Positions 1-8,649 of a stretch of DNA of 54,449 nucleotides are shown here, in pieces (the stretch's first letter is position 1; each line of letters opens with the position of its first letter). Position numbers and translations under genes: made by a program. A model generated the notes under the pieces. The model saw only the letters and a list, made by a program, of their open reading frames with translations, made no database searches and was not told the origin of the DNA. Origin of the DNA: Caldifarciminota bacterium (GTDB taxonomy: Bacteria > Hydrothermota > Hydrothermia > UBA1063 > CAJXJZ01); NCBI GenBank assembly GCA_026986775.1, contig JALSNX010000009.1, forward strand, positions 1 through 54,449, in the 5' to 3' direction.

Positions 1-2
1 CA

Positions 3-504
3 CTTGGAAATGCAGAAAGGGCGAGATCTTTCACCTTCTGGGTAAAAGATACCTTTTTGAATGAAGATGGAGAACATCCGAACATTTATATTTTTGATTT
101 CAGGGGCATAGTTGCAGATTCCGATAATATTTTCTTGAAGTATGAATACGAACGCAGTCATACAGGCACTGACTCACACCCCAATGATTCTGCAAATAAT
201 GTAGCAGGGCCTCAATTTGCACAATTTATAGTGGATGCGGTGAGCGATTTTGAGGCTAATGAAGTGAACGAAAACTCAGGAAAAAATAATGCTGGGTTCA
301 ACGTTTTCAGAAAGGTTCTTTATTTCAGAAGAATGGAGAGGGATGAGAAAGTCATAATATATGATAGAAGTGGCAAAATACTATACGGCTGCAAGGTCAG
401 GTGCAATTGAAATGCCTGTGTCTGTATTCAGAAATGGTGTGTACTTTTACCGAATTCTTGGTAATAAATACATTAAATCGGGGAAGTTCATCGTGGTTCA
501 CTGA
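3..504 (+). CDS. Secreted SGNH/GDSL-like hydrolase, C-terminal part with Por secretion tail, frameshifted
   Basis: The reading frame is open from the left edge (codons from base 3), so the N-terminus lies outside the window. It has a GTDSHPND block followed by GPQFAQFI, resembling the last block of SGNH/GDSL esterases, where the catalytic Asp/His sit. The end has the shape of a type IX secretion tail: VIIYDRSGKILYG in one frame, then a stop at 408-410, then NGVYFYRILGN and KFIVVH in the frame starting near 406 and ending at 502-504. Removing one base around 399-406 joins the two into a normal tail. The frame break is therefore either a disabling mutation or a sequence error. Family assignment is moderate, and the tail assignment rests on pattern only. 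Confidence 0.55.
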
Positions 505-571
505 GATAGTATGTGTTTTCGGATTTATTAGTGCGGGATTTATTTGCTGAATAATGGGACGAAATATGTTT

Positions 572-599
572 TTTACGTTCGTCATTGTTCTTTTAAACT
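572..599 (+). promoter_or_regulatory. Putative promoter of the DegT aminotransferase gene
   Basis: A -10-like TAAACT (594-599) ends six bases before the ATG at 606. TTTACG (572-577) lies 16 nt upstream as a weak -35. There is no Shine-Dalgarno sequence, so transcription would begin at or next to the start codon. Confidence 0.4.
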
Positions 600-605
600 A
601 TCCTG

Positions 606-1784
606 ATGATGAAGGTTCCTCTTTCAAGACCTTATAAAACAGAGAATGCTATTGAATATATACGGGATGTTATCTCAAGTCCTTACATAAGTTCCGGGCC
701 TTACATAAAAAGATTTGAAGAATACATAAGCAAAATAAGCGGAGCAAAGTACGCTGTATCCTGTTCAAGTGGCACAGCGGGTCTTCATCTCGCTGTGAAA
801 GCACTTGGTATAGGAGATGGTGACGAGGTTATCACAACGCCATATTCCTTTATTGCCACATCTAATGTGATTCTCTACGAGAGAGCAATGCCTGTATTTT
901 GTGATGTTGAGCCTGAGCATCTCAATCTCTCCTATGAAAGGGTTAAAGAGTGTATAGAAAAGACCTATATATGGCATGATGGAGCACTTAAAAATAGATA
1001 TACCGGTAGGATTCTCAAAGCAATAATGCCTGTTCATATATATGGTTATCCTGCAGATATGAAAGGGTTTATTGAACTTGCAGAAAAGTATAACCTTAAA
1101 GTTATTGAAGATTCAGCAGAGGCACTTGGAAGTTATATAAGCATCAACGGTAGGATGCACATGGCAGGCACAATTGGTGATGCTGGGATTTATGCTTTTT
1201 ACGCAAATAAGCAGATTACCACGGGGGAGGGTGGAGTGGTTGTTACAAACAATGTGAAAATCAGAGACTATGTGCTGTCAGTTAGAAATCAGGGACGTTC
1301 ACTTACTTCCAGCTGGCTTGTTCATGAAAAAGTGGGATACAATTACAGAATGTCCGCTTTAAATGCCGCACTTGGTCTTTCCCAGTTAGAACACCTTCCA
1401 GAAATAGTAAGTAAAAGGAGAGAAGCATTCAAAAGATACGAAGAACTTCTCAGAGAAGTGGATGAAATAGAACTCTTCAGAGAAGAAGATGGCGTAAAAA
1501 CCAACTGGTTTGTATTTGTTATTCGCTTCAGGCATATGGAATTGAGGGATAAGGTGATGAACTATCTTAGAGATAAGGGTATTGAGACGAGACCATATTT
1601 TGATCCTCCACTGCATTTGCAACCTGTTTATAAGAATATTCTGCCTTATAAAAGAGGTGATTTCCCTGTTGCTGAAGAGGCCTCAAAAAGGGTGCTTGCT
1701 TTGCCGTTTTTTACAGGTATAAGCCATGAAGAGCAGATTTACGTGGTCAAAACGCTGAAACAGGGTATCGTAAAGGTGGCATGA
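606..1784 (+). CDS. DegT/DnrJ/EryC1/StrS family sugar aminotransferase
   Basis: PLP-dependent aminotransferase that transfers an amino group to a keto-sugar nucleotide. The 392 residues match the family's usual length. Visible landmarks are SSGTAGLHLAV (about 54-64), the PLP-ring Asp in IEDSAEALG (D169), and the Schiff-base Lys in FYANKQITTGEGG (K202). The ATG at 606 is followed directly by a second ATG at 609 and has no clear ribosome site. It overlaps the next gene by 4 nt (ATGA). That gene is a PglF/WbpM-like 4,6-dehydratase, so the pair probably makes a UDP-4-amino-4,6-dideoxy sugar (a PglF/PglE-like step of bacillosamine-type synthesis) for a glycan. The exact sugar cannot be read from the sequence. 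Confidence 0.9.
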   Translation: MMKVPLSRPYKTENAIEYIRDVISSPYISSGPYIKRFEEYISKISGAKYAVSCSSGTAGLHLAVKALGIGDGDEVITTPYSFIATSNVILYERAMPVFCDVEPEHLNLSYERVKECIEKTYIWHDGALKNRYTGRILKAIMPVHIYGYPADMKGFIELAEKYNLKVIEDSAEALGSYISINGRMHMAGTIGDAGIYAFYANKQITTGEGGVVVTNNVKIRDYVLSVRNQGRSLTSSWLVHEKVGYNYRMSALNAALGLSQLEHLPEIVSKRREAFKRYEELLREVDEIELFREEDGVKTNWFVFVIRFRHMELRDKVMNYLRDKGIETRPYFDPPLHLQPVYKNILPYKRGDFPVAEEASKRVLALPFFTGISHEEQIYVVKTLKQGIVKVA

Positions 1785-3574
1785 GAGTAACAAGTGGCCT
1801 GAGACGATTATTCTTTTTGTTGATGTACCCTTTACTGTGGGCTCTATCGTTGATTTTATCCTTTTACATAGTCGGTATAAGAGTTGATTTTATTTTGTAT
1901 GGTATTGTGTTCTCGGTTCTGTTTGTTTTCAGACTCCTTCTTTTGAACGCCTTTCATCTATTTGATGTAAGCTGGAGGTTTGTCAGCATAGGAGAGGTGT
2001 TTGACCTTGGATTTGCCATGCTTCTTGCTGAAGTACCTGCTATTTTAATGCTCTATCTGGTGGATGTGCCTTTTAACTTGCGTCTATTGGTGGTTGAATA
2101 TATGTTCTCTCTTGTATTCTCTCTAACCTTACTTGCATCCAAACGTTTATATTTAACTTTTCGTGCTGATTCCCAGAGTGTAAGCGGAAAGAGAAAGGCT
2201 GTGCTGGTGGGAGACACGTCAAGAGTAGAGAAATTTTTAAGAACCATGGAGGGGACTCCATCCTCATTTTTTATTGACGGGATTATTGCTACGGATATGG
2301 CACGAAAGGGCGATTTTATTCGTGGAACCCGAATTATAGGGAGTTATGAAGACCTCATGTACATTGTAAAAAACAGACTGTACGATACCATTTATGTGAT
2401 AGGGGATTCTGTGGAGAAAACAGAATTGAGAAAACTCATACGGGAATGTGAGCGTTCAAACATAAGACTGCGTATAATAAGCATTGATATAGCCTATAAA
2501 AACAGTTCCATTTTCACGGTAAGAGATGTTGACACTGAAGACCTTTTATTCAGAGGGGAAATAAAAATAGAACCTGAAGTTATAGAAAAGTTTATTAACC
2601 ACAAAAGCATCCTGATAACAGGAGCTGCCGGGTCAATTGGTAGTGAACTTTCTTATCAGGTGGCAAGATTCACTCCCCTGAAACTCGTGCTCTTGGATAT
2701 TGATGAAACAAACGTGTTTTTACTTTCAGAAAGACTGAAAAAACAGTTCCCGTATCTTGACGTAGATTACTACGTTGCAGACGTTGCTAATGAGGAAAAA
2801 ATTGCCCGAATATTTAACAAAGAGAAGATAGATGTTGTATTTCACGCTGCTGCATATAAACACGTTCCCGTAATGGAAAGATTCCCGGATGAAGCAGTAA
2901 GAGTTAATGTAATAGGCACCTACATTGTAGCAAGGGAAGCCGCAAGAGCAAATGTAAGTCGCTTTATCCTGATTTCTACTGATAAAGCAGTAAAACCAAC
3001 ATCTTTCATGGGAGCCACTAAAAGAATTGCGGAGAAAATAACGATAAGTATGGCAAAAGACTATAAGAACACATCTTTCATCGTTGTGAGATTTGGAAAT
3101 GTTTTAGGTTCACGAGGGAGTGTGGTTCCCATATTCAACGAGCAGATACGCCAGGGAGGTCCTGTTACAATAACTCATCCGGATATGGAAAGGTATTTCA
3201 TGACAACACGGGAAGCCGTTTTACTCGTTTTAGAGGCAGGTTCAATAGGAAAAACGGGAGAAATTTACGTCCTTGATATGGGAAAACCAGTTAAGATTGT
3301 TGAACTTGCAAAGGAACTTATAAGATTGCATGGGCTTGAACCAGATGTTGACATCATGATTAAATTTGTGGGAAAAAGACCTGGAGAGAAGCTAACGGAG
3401 GAATTGTATTCAAACGAGGAAAACCTCAGCAAAACAGAGCTTGAAAAACTACTACGCCTTGTACCAAATGGTGCATATAGCTTTGAATACAGCGAATTTA
3501 TTAAAGAAGTGCGTAAAACCCTCAGGGAGTATGATGAGGAAAAACTTAAAAGATTAATCTGGAGATCTATCTGA
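1781..3574 (+). CDS. Membrane nucleotide-sugar 4,6-dehydratase (PglF/WbpM/CapD family)
   Basis: A 597-residue polytopic enzyme with four hydrophobic segments in residues 8-125, a first nucleotide-binding region near 138-210 and a C-terminal SDR dehydratase domain from about 275. The cofactor loop is TGAAGSIG (280-287). The active-site region has TDKAVKPT and then M410-x3-K414, where classical SDRs have Y-x3-K; this Met replacement is the hallmark of the FlaA1/WbpM/PglF group. The family converts UDP-GlcNAc to UDP-4-keto-6-deoxy-HexNAc. The gene is translationally coupled (ATGA) to the upstream DegT aminotransferase, which would use that product. The length and N-terminal membrane domain fit the long (PglF/WbpM) form rather than soluble FlaA1. 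Confidence 0.9.
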   Translation: MRVTSGLRRLFFLLMYPLLWALSLILSFYIVGIRVDFILYGIVFSVLFVFRLLLLNAFHLFDVSWRFVSIGEVFDLGFAMLLAEVPAILMLYLVDVPFNLRLLVVEYMFSLVFSLTLLASKRLYLTFRADSQSVSGKRKAVLVGDTSRVEKFLRTMEGTPSSFFIDGIIATDMARKGDFIRGTRIIGSYEDLMYIVKNRLYDTIYVIGDSVEKTELRKLIRECERSNIRLRIISIDIAYKNSSIFTVRDVDTEDLLFRGEIKIEPEVIEKFINHKSILITGAAGSIGSELSYQVARFTPLKLVLLDIDETNVFLLSERLKKQFPYLDVDYYVADVANEEKIARIFNKEKIDVVFHAAAYKHVPVMERFPDEAVRVNVIGTYIVAREAARANVSRFILISTDKAVKPTSFMGATKRIAEKITISMAKDYKNTSFIVVRFGNVLGSRGSVVPIFNEQIRQGGPVTITHPDMERYFMTTREAVLLVLEAGSIGKTGEIYVLDMGKPVKIVELAKELIRLHGLEPDVDIMIKFVGKRPGEKLTEELYSNEENLSKTELEKLLRLVPNGAYSFEYSEFIKEVRKTLREYDEEKLKRLIWRSI

Positions 3575-3588
3575 ATTATTAAACTTCT

Positions 3589-3616
3589 AAGACTTCCCTG
3601 CGTTCAGCCTTATAAT
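3589..3616 (+). promoter_or_regulatory. Putative promoter of the PEP mutase-family gene
   Basis: A perfect -10 TATAAT lies at 3611-3616. The best -35 candidate, AAGACT (3589-3594), matches only the GAC core, with a 16-nt spacer. It predicts a leader of about 46 nt that carries the strong ribosome site at 3656-3663. Confidence 0.5.
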
Positions 3617-3668
3617 ATAAATATGCACAATCAAGCATTTGGACAACAATACAAATTGGAGGTTCACA

Positions 3669-4649
3669 ATGCAGGTATGCGATGATTTCGCAACAAGGGC
3701 AAACAGGTTTCGCAGCCTGATCAAGGGCGATGGACTGGTGCTGAGGCCATGTGCTTATGATGCTCTCTCTGCCATAATGATAGAAAAGGCTGGTTTCAGT
3801 GTAGTGGGTACCACAGGATATGGAATATCTGCTTCCCTGATAGGGCAACCTGATATAGGTCTCGTTGGTTATGGGGAGATGGTGGAAAGGGTTAGAACCA
3901 TTGTAAATGCTGTGAAACTTCCCGTGGATGTGGATGCTGACACAGGATACGGAAACGCCATGAATGTGTACTGGACTGTTAAAAATTTCGCAGGTATAGG
4001 GGCATCGGGAATAAGAATTGAGGACCAGGTGTGGCCAAAAAGATGTGGGCATATGGAAGGGAAACAGATTATTCCAACAGAAGATATGGTGAGAAAAATA
4101 CGAGCAGCCGTTAAAGCCAGAGACGAAGAAAACCCTTTCATGATAGTAGGTGCAAGAACCGATGCAAGAAGCGTGCTTGGTTTTAAGGCCGTGATAGAGA
4201 GGGCAAAGGCCTATGCAGATGCCGGTGCAGATTATATTTATGTGGAGTCGCCGGAATCCATGGATGAGGTTGAAACACTCGTTCGTGAGATTCCGGTACC
4301 TGTAGCGTTTAATATAATACCCGGTGGCCGCACTCCACCCTTCACACTTAAGCAGCTTGAGGACGCAGGTGTAAGGTATCTATCCGTTCCCATGGTCTGT
4401 CTTTATCCTGCTGTAAAGGCCATGCAGGAGGCCCTTGAAGCCCTGAAAAACAGAGATCTGGAGACGATGGTAAAACTTGGAGTTTCATGGAGAGAATTCA
4501 ATGAAATAGTTGGGCTTTCTGAATGGAGAAGGCTTGAACTGGAACTTCTTCCTGAAAATGAACTTAAGGAAAGATATGGGACATCGGACATTGATGAGAT
4601 AATGAATAGAGAAAAAAGTAAAACCGAGGCGAAATGGACTAAAAAATAG
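3669..4649 (+). CDS. Isocitrate lyase/PEP mutase superfamily carbon-carbon lyase
   Basis: A 326-residue TIM-barrel enzyme of the PEP mutase/isocitrate lyase superfamily. It has DVDADTGYGN (Mg-binding Asp residues) and KRCGHMEGK, the catalytic-Cys loop typical of the lyases (methylisocitrate lyase, dimethylmalate lyase, carboxyphosphonoenolpyruvate mutase-like). The Cys loop favours a lyase over a true mutase or an oxaloacetate decarboxylase, but the substrate is open. The start is ATG 3669, not the earlier in-frame codon at 3639, because TTGGAGGT at 3656-3663 is correctly spaced. It is a single-gene unit bounded by a promoter at 3611 and a hairpin terminator at 4669. No methylcitrate-cycle neighbours (prpC/prpD) are visible. 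Confidence 0.85.
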   Translation: MQVCDDFATRANRFRSLIKGDGLVLRPCAYDALSAIMIEKAGFSVVGTTGYGISASLIGQPDIGLVGYGEMVERVRTIVNAVKLPVDVDADTGYGNAMNVYWTVKNFAGIGASGIRIEDQVWPKRCGHMEGKQIIPTEDMVRKIRAAVKARDEENPFMIVGARTDARSVLGFKAVIERAKAYADAGADYIYVESPESMDEVETLVREIPVPVAFNIIPGGRTPPFTLKQLEDAGVRYLSVPMVCLYPAVKAMQEALEALKNRDLETMVKLGVSWREFNEIVGLSEWRRLELELLPENELKERYGTSDIDEIMNREKSKTEAKWTKK

Positions 4650-4668
4650 TCCGCTTTTCTGCCATCCT

Positions 4669-4707
4669 GCACCCCGGAGGGCTCATGCCCTCCCTTTGTG
4701 CTTTTTT
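4669..4707 (+). terminator. Rho-independent terminator
   Basis: GGAGGGC (4676-4682) pairs with GCCCTCC (4687-4693) around a TCAT loop. An outer GCAC/GTGC pairing (4669-4672 with 4698-4701) and six T (4702-4707) follow. The last T residues are also the start of the asnS -35 box. Confidence 0.85.
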
Positions 4708-4734
4708 GACCGATTGTCCTTCTTAATTTAAAAT
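4706..4734 (+). promoter_or_regulatory. Promoter of asnS, predicted leaderless
   Basis: TTGACC (4706-4711), a 17-nt spacer, TAAAAT (4729-4734), then six bases to the ATG at 4741. No Shine-Dalgarno sequence fits between promoter and start, so the predicted mRNA begins at the start codon. Confidence 0.75.
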
Positions 4735-4740
4735 TTAAGT

Positions 4741-6048
4741 ATGGCAAAGTGGGTTTATATAGAGGACTTAAAATCTCACATTGGTGAAGAAGTTGAAATA
4801 AGGGGCTGGCTTTATAACAAGCGCAGTTCTGGTAAGGTTAAGTTCCTTATTTTACGGGATGGTAGTGGCTTTGTTCAGAGCGTCATGGTTAAAGGAACTG
4901 TACCTGACGAACTCTTTCAGCAGTTTAAAGATCTGACTCTTGAATCGTCCATTGTTCTTGTTGGAACTGTTAGAGAAGAAAAAAGAGCTCCTGGTGGAGT
5001 TGAGTTAGACGTAAAGGACTTTAAGATAATTCAGAAGGCAGTTGACTATCCTATTCCGAAGGTTAGAGAGGAAAATATTCCTGATGTGGGAGTTTTATTA
5101 CCAAAAAGACACTTGTGGCTCAGGTCAAAGAAACAATGGGCTTTATTAAGGATAAGGGACACCATAGAAAAGGCTATAGAGGACTTCTTTCATGAAAAAA
5201 AGTTTGTCAGAATAGATTCTCCAATACTTACACCATCAGCCTGTGAAGGAACTACCACACTATTCAAAACTGACTATTTTGGTGAACCCGCTTACCTTTC
5301 CCAGTCCGGTCAACTTTATGTTGAGGCTGCCTGCATGGCTCATGGAAAGGTATATTGTTTTGGGCCGACATTCCGTGCAGAAAAATCAAAGACCAGACGA
5401 CATCTTATGGAATTCTGGATGGTTGAGCCTGAAATAGCATTCTTTGAACTGGATGATATTATGGCACTCTCTGAAGAGTTTGTTGAATATCTTGTAAAAA
5501 GGGTTTTAAATGAGAGAGAAGAAGAATTATCAATACTCGGTAGAGACGTTAAAAAGCTTGAAAAAATAAAGAGACCTTTTGCAAGAATTACATATGATGA
5601 TGCCGTCCGTATTCTCAAAGATAGGAAAATGGAATTTGAATGGGGTGATGATTTTGGGGGTGATGAGGAAACAGCCATTTCTGAGGCCTTTGAAACTCCT
5701 GTTATAATCCACAGATATCCTGCCAAAATCAAACCCTTCTATATGAAGCGGGACCCTGATAATCCCGATGTGGTGCTTAACATGGATATGCTTGCACCGG
5801 AAGGTTATGGAGAAATTATAGGAGGCTCACAGAGGGAAGACGATTATGACACTCTATTAAAGAGATTTGAGGAGGAGAACCTTCCGGTAGAAGATTATAG
5901 ATGGTATTTAGACCTCAGAAAGTATGGCTCTGTGCCTCATAGTGGTTTCGGACTTGGCATTGAAAGAACCATTGTCTGGATTTCTGGAATAAGGCATGTG
6001 AGGGAATCCATTCCTTTCCCGAGATTACTTGAAAAAATTTACCCTTAA
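4741..6048 (+). CDS. asnS: Asparaginyl-tRNA synthetase
   Basis: Charges tRNA-Asn. It is a class IIb synthetase of 435 residues with an N-terminal OB-fold anticodon domain (about 1-105, containing EIRGWLYNKRSSGKVKF) and a catalytic core. Motif 2 is FRAEKSKTRRHLMEFW; motif 3 is GFGLGIERTIVW followed by RESIPFPR. The YLSQSGQLY stretch is typical of AsnRS and archaeal-type AspRS. A separate bacterial-type aspS lies at 49269, which supports AsnRS here. The start ATG at 4741 follows a promoter directly (see 4706-4734). The small gene at 6064 follows after 15 nt, probably in the same unit. Confidence 0.93.
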   Translation: MAKWVYIEDLKSHIGEEVEIRGWLYNKRSSGKVKFLILRDGSGFVQSVMVKGTVPDELFQQFKDLTLESSIVLVGTVREEKRAPGGVELDVKDFKIIQKAVDYPIPKVREENIPDVGVLLPKRHLWLRSKKQWALLRIRDTIEKAIEDFFHEKKFVRIDSPILTPSACEGTTTLFKTDYFGEPAYLSQSGQLYVEAACMAHGKVYCFGPTFRAEKSKTRRHLMEFWMVEPEIAFFELDDIMALSEEFVEYLVKRVLNEREEELSILGRDVKKLEKIKRPFARITYDDAVRILKDRKMEFEWGDDFGGDEETAISEAFETPVIIHRYPAKIKPFYMKRDPDNPDVVLNMDMLAPEGYGEIIGGSQREDDYDTLLKRFEEENLPVEDYRWYLDLRKYGSVPHSGFGLGIERTIVWISGIRHVRESIPFPRLLEKIYP

Positions 6049-6063
6049 GGAGGCTTTTGTAAG

Positions 6064-6384
6064 ATGGCAAAACTTCAGAATGCGTCATTTTTCGTAAGGG
6101 AAGAATATAAAGAAGGTTTGTTAATTGTTAAGAATCAATACCAGAAGGGTGTGGATATTCTTACAATACTCGCTGATATATCTCAGTATGCAAGAGAGCA
6201 TTCTACCTCTGAAAAGGACAAGCTCTCCCTGTTTAAGTATCTTATTTTGTATCTAAAGCACCTTGCAGAGCTGGATAAAGATGATATTTTCATGGGCGAA
6301 ATTGAAACTCTCACAGAGGATACTGAGGAAGTGATTGATCCCGAACTCTTTGAATTTATGAGAGACATAATAGAGGAGGAGTGA
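6064..6384 (+). CDS. Hypothetical small protein, function unknown
   Basis: A 106-residue, highly charged, predicted soluble helical protein that I do not recognise. It has no signal peptide and no cysteine or metal motif. The sequence is Glu/Asp/Lys rich with an acidic tail ending EEE. It follows asnS by 15 nt with AAGGAGG (6047-6053) in front of ATG 6064, so it is well translated and very likely real. The downstream glycosyltransferase begins at or within a few bases of its stop (6382-6384). Its position between asnS and sugar-transfer genes gives no functional clue. Confidence 0.75.
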   Translation: MAKLQNASFFVREEYKEGLLIVKNQYQKGVDILTILADISQYAREHSTSEKDKLSLFKYLILYLKHLAELDKDDIFMGEIETLTEDTEEVIDPELFEFMRDIIEEE

Positions 6385-6388
6385 GCGT

Positions 6389-7441
6389 ATAAGGATTCTC
6401 CAGTTAGGAGACCTCTATTCTTTTCATACCATAAGATGGCACCAGATACTTATAGAGGCAGGACATGATGTACTGACAACTGGTTTTGAGCCGCCCAGAG
6501 AGGACTGGAAAAAAGAAGTAGTTTATGTAAGGCCTCTTGTAAAAAGGAGACCATTTCGTTATCTTGTTATACCTCATGCACTGAAAAGACTCTACGAAAA
6601 ATTCAGACCCGATGTTGTCATAGCGCACATGATTGGTTCGTATGGTTACGTGGCCTCAAAGATTCATAAAGGCAAGATTATAATGGTTGGCTGGGGACCC
6701 GATGTTCTTATAACACCATTCAAATCCTCCATCCATCGCAACTTCTTAAAAATGGTTGTAAAACGATCTACACTTCTGGTTGTGGATTCAAATAACATGA
6801 TGGTGATATTGAAAAAACTTGGCGTAAGTGATAAAAAGATTAAAGTGTTTCCCTTTGGACCTGAAAAAATATGGTATATCTTTCCTGAAAGGAAAAGTAT
6901 TTCAATACCTCTTAAAATGGTTTCCCACAGAAAACTTGAACCTGAATATGACCCTTTAACAATCCTGAATGCTTTAAGGATTTTAAAAGAATCTAAAGTG
7001 GATTTTCGTTTCATCTTTGCATCATTCGGGAGTTTAAAAGATGTCATTGAAAAGAAAATCAGAAAATACGGATTAAATGATTGGGTACATGTCACAGGAT
7101 ACCTTCCATCGGAAAGACTTATAAGAATATTACGAGAATCAGATATTTATATTTCTGCGAGTATTTATGATTCAACGAGTGTTTCTCTCCTTGAAGCAAT
7201 GGCAGTGGGACTTTATCCTGTGGTGAGTGATGTTGAAGCCAATACAGAATGGATAACTCATGAAAAAAATGGACTCATTTTCAAAAAAAGGGATTCTAAT
7301 TCACTCGTAGCGTCTATTATGAAGCTGTTAAACATGAAAAATCTTGATTACGCAGACGCTATAAAATTTAATTACTCAGTTGTCAGAAAAATAGGAACTT
7401 TTGAGAATAATGTTATTAAAACAGTGGAGAGTTTAGCTTGA
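6389..7441 (+). CDS. Glycosyltransferase, GT-B fold (family 4-like), start codon unclear
   Basis: A GT-B glycosyltransferase. The C-terminal half has SDIYISASIYDSTSVSLLEAMAVGLYPVVS, the usual sugar-nucleotide site with the EAMA block. The reading frame clearly extends upstream of the first ATG (6629): bases 6383-6628 encode RILQLGDLYSFHTIRW and HQILIEAGHDVLTTG, a normal N-terminal Rossmann strand and helix. There is no ATG, GTG or TTG between the in-frame stop at 6371 and this segment. Either an AUA at 6389 is used (GAGGAGGAG lies 7 nt upstream), or GTG 6381, which overlaps the previous stop as GTGA, is the true start and one base is missing near 6385-6392. The length from 6389 is 350 residues. 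Confidence 0.8.
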   Translation: MRILQLGDLYSFHTIRWHQILIEAGHDVLTTGFEPPREDWKKEVVYVRPLVKRRPFRYLVIPHALKRLYEKFRPDVVIAHMIGSYGYVASKIHKGKIIMVGWGPDVLITPFKSSIHRNFLKMVVKRSTLLVVDSNNMMVILKKLGVSDKKIKVFPFGPEKIWYIFPERKSISIPLKMVSHRKLEPEYDPLTILNALRILKESKVDFRFIFASFGSLKDVIEKKIRKYGLNDWVHVTGYLPSERLIRILRESDIYISASIYDSTSVSLLEAMAVGLYPVVSDVEANTEWITHEKNGLIFKKRDSNSLVASIMKLLNMKNLDYADAIKFNYSVVRKIGTFENNVIKTVESLA

Positions 7442-8649
7442 GAGTGCTTTTTATTGCATTCTATTTTCCTCCATACTCTGTATCAACTCCTGTAACACGA
7501 GCAGTGGAACTCATCAAGAACCTGTCGGAACTGGGCATTGAGCCCTATGTTCTATCACAGGAAGGCTTTGTTTTTGGAAAAAAGGATTACACATTTGAGA
7601 ACGACATAAAAAACATTCCTGTTTTCAGAGTAAAAATGCCATCGGTTAAAAGGAAATACGGAGATAAATCTTTCCTTCAATCCATTATGAGAAACCTCTT
7701 CTGGCCTGATGGTGCAACTCTGTTTATTAAAAGGGCGTTACCCATTGCTCTGAGAGTAACAAAGGAGCACAGTATAGATTTCGTCTTTACTTTTTCTCCC
7801 CCTTTTTCCTCGTTATTTCTTACATACCTTATTCACAAAAGAACTGGTATTCCATATGCAATAGACATGCAGGACCCATGGAAAGAAGACCTTTATAATC
7901 TTTATCAGAATAGATTTCAGAGAAGGCTTACATATTACTATGAAAAAAGGATCCTAAGGACAGCAAGATTCATAACAGCCATTAACATGCCAATGGTTAC
8001 TGCTTACAGGAGCGAATACAATCTTAAAAATGTTTATTTTTTGCCTTTTGGTTACAGGAATGAGGATATTGAGAGAATAAAACCACCTCAAAAGGGTGGA
8101 AAATTGAGGTTTTTGTATGCAGGAACCCTTGGTGGTAACTACAAAAACGCAGATTACCTGTTAGCAGCACTGGACCTCTTTTTCTCAAAACATTACGGCG
8201 CTAAAGTGGAATTTTATTTTGTCGGGAATAAAACTCCACAAATAGAGAGAAGGCTTTCAGAGTTCCCAGATGATGAGGTTATATCCATTCCCTATGTGGA
8301 AAAGAAGGATATACCAGAACTTGTAAACAGGGCACATGTTCTACTTTTGCTTTCCTCAGGTGGAAGACATTCACATCTTGTATCTACAAGTAAGGTTTAT
8401 GAGCTTTTGAATATGAAAAGGCCGCTTGCCGCTTTTTTGGAGGAAGGCTGGCTTTACGACCTTGTAAAGAGACATACACCCTTCTTGACAAGATGGGATG
8501 ACACAGTGGGTATGGCAGAGATATTTGAAAAATTATACAGTCTCTGGAGAGAGGATAAATTAGATAAGTATTTGCTTGGGCCTGAAAAGGAGTATTCTTA
8601 TCCTTATCTTGCAGAAAAGCTTTTTGAATTAATAAAAAAACACTCCTAA
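7438..8649 (+). CDS. Glycosyltransferase, GT4-like
   Basis: A 403-residue GT-B glycosyltransferase. The N-terminus, FIAFYFPPYSVSTPVTRAVEL, is typical of family 4 enzymes that act on surface or lipid-linked saccharides. The C-terminal domain contains LRFLYAGTLGGNYKNADYLL and KVYELLNMKRPLAAF. It starts at TTG 7438, overlapping the previous stop as TTGA, so the two glycosyltransferases are coupled and may act in sequence on one glycan. Donor and acceptor are unknown. Its stop overlaps the stop of xerD on the other strand by 4 nt. Confidence 0.85.
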   Translation: MRVLFIAFYFPPYSVSTPVTRAVELIKNLSELGIEPYVLSQEGFVFGKKDYTFENDIKNIPVFRVKMPSVKRKYGDKSFLQSIMRNLFWPDGATLFIKRALPIALRVTKEHSIDFVFTFSPPFSSLFLTYLIHKRTGIPYAIDMQDPWKEDLYNLYQNRFQRRLTYYYEKRILRTARFITAINMPMVTAYRSEYNLKNVYFLPFGYRNEDIERIKPPQKGGKLRFLYAGTLGGNYKNADYLLAALDLFFSKHYGAKVEFYFVGNKTPQIERRLSEFPDDEVISIPYVEKKDIPELVNRAHVLLLLSSGGRHSHLVSTSKVYELLNMKRPLAAFLEEGWLYDLVKRHTPFLTRWDDTVGMAEIFEKLYSLWREDKLDKYLLGPEKEYSYPYLAEKLFELIKKHS

